Assembly (NCBI GenBank): GCA_029561305.1 | Contig: JAKQJG010000195.1 | Location: 1-39,998 of the forward strand | From: Bacteroidota bacterium | GTDB taxonomy: Bacteria; Bacteroidota; Bacteroidia; Chitinophagales; Chitinophagaceae | DNA length: 39,998 bases | Reading direction: 5' to 3' | Shown: positions 39,774-39,998 of the stretch, one piece after another | Layout: every line of letters starts with the position of its first letter | Numbering within the stretch: position 1 is the stretch's first letter | Position numbers and translations under genes: made by a program | Notes under the pieces: model-generated | Seen by the model: only the letters and a program-made list of their open reading frames with translations | Told to the model about the DNA's origin: nothing | The model's database searches: none

Positions 39774-39998
39774 TTATTGCCCGGTAATGGTCAGCGTTAC
39801 ACCCGTTGCTGTATTGGTACTGGTGCCCGGTGCCAGTGATAAACTTTTAACACTGGTAGTCGCATTTATTGTAGGGTATCTTGGCCGCCCTGCAGGTATG
39901 ATTACCGCGGATGTAGAAACAGGAACAACATTACTGCTCCAGTTAGCAGGGTTTTCCCACACGATACTTACATTACCTGTCCAGTTATAGGTAACTGC
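39774..39998 (-). CDS. C-terminal end of a secreted beta-rich protein (5' end outside window)
   Basis: The frame is open to the window edge and stops at 39774-39776, leaving 74 residues. The sequence (YNWTGNVSIVWENPANWSSN, VVPVSTSAVIIPAGRPRYPT, then INATTSVKSLSLAPG) matches the repeat common in Bacteroidota secreted proteins: YxWTGxxSxxWxNPxNWxxxxVP, followed by VIIPxGxxxxPTI. It ends at TLTITGQ without the C-terminal sorting domain that normally follows these repeats, so the gene may be truncated or its end may lie in another frame. Most of the gene lies beyond the window. Confidence 0.75.
   Translation of the reverse strand, partial: AVTYNWTGNVSIVWENPANWSSNVVPVSTSAVIIPAGRPRYPTINATTSVKSLSLAPGTSTNTATGVTLTITGQ

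Noticed and set aside
1-39998. Mobile elements, tRNA or rRNA genes
   Set aside because: No transposase, integrase or cloverleaf pattern was recognised by reading; a tRNA scan was not possible here.

Overview
The window looks like a chromosomal segment from a free-living Bacteroidota bacterium, most likely family Chitinophagaceae or a close relative. The reasons are: secreted proteins ending in type IX secretion (T9SS) sorting domains; -7 boxes of the form TAnnTTTG with no Shine-Dalgarno pattern; many PKD/Ig-like/SprB-type surface proteins; DUF4476 and DUF2795 proteins; and NarL-type regulators paired with HisKA_3 kinases. No transposase, integrase, phage, CRISPR, tRNA or rRNA gene was recognised. 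The taxonomic call is by gene content only.

Layout. (1) 1-6763, plus strand: the end of an M14 zinc carboxypeptidase, a CpeT/CpcT-like secreted protein, a PIG-L deacetylase-like protein, a 36-residue membrane peptide, a sodium:solute symporter and a beta-barrel-like protein. (2) 6768-13029: two divergent T9SS cargo proteins. One is an IgGFc-binding/PKD protein. The other is a Ycf48-like beta-propeller whose C-terminal part is in a different reading frame. (3) 13321-15983: a TPR sensor kinase and response regulator joined by an ATGA overlap. (4) 16054-19598, minus strand: a Gly-rich RRM protein, an L,D-transpeptidase lipoprotein, and the ribosomal operon rpsF-rpsR-rplI. (5) 19799-22777: a reprolysin-like metallopeptidase with a T9SS type B tail. 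(6) 22889-29074, minus strand: a 2061-residue alpha-2-macroglobulin with an intact thioester motif and short GC-rich repeat insertions in frame. (7) 29483-34018: a DUF4476 protein, then a signalling cluster made of a 4-TM protein, a regulator, a kinase, a 7-TM protein, an unknown soluble protein and a second, paralogous regulator. (8) 34328-39998: aspS, a cob(I)alamin adenosyltransferase, a LolD-like ABC ATPase, a DUF2795 protein, a stand-alone LytTR protein, an unknown secreted protein and the end of another secreted protein.

How the parts fit. Much of the window serves the cell envelope: secreted hydrolases, T9SS cargo, a periplasmic protease trap, peptidoglycan cross-linking and lipoprotein export. 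Two separate two-component modules and a LytTR protein give regulation. Housekeeping genes (ribosomal proteins, AspRS, B12 adenosylation) lie between these blocks.

The most unusual material is outside ordinary gene content. It includes a family of GC-rich palindromic elements found both between genes and inside coding sequence, a 35-bp palindrome in the leader of the PIG-L gene, a perfect 38-bp AT palindrome between rpsR and rplI, several hairpins next to start codons, the frameshifted T9SS cargo gene, and a possible split 7TM sensor/kinase system with duplicated regulators. No wholly new defence or mobile system was seen.
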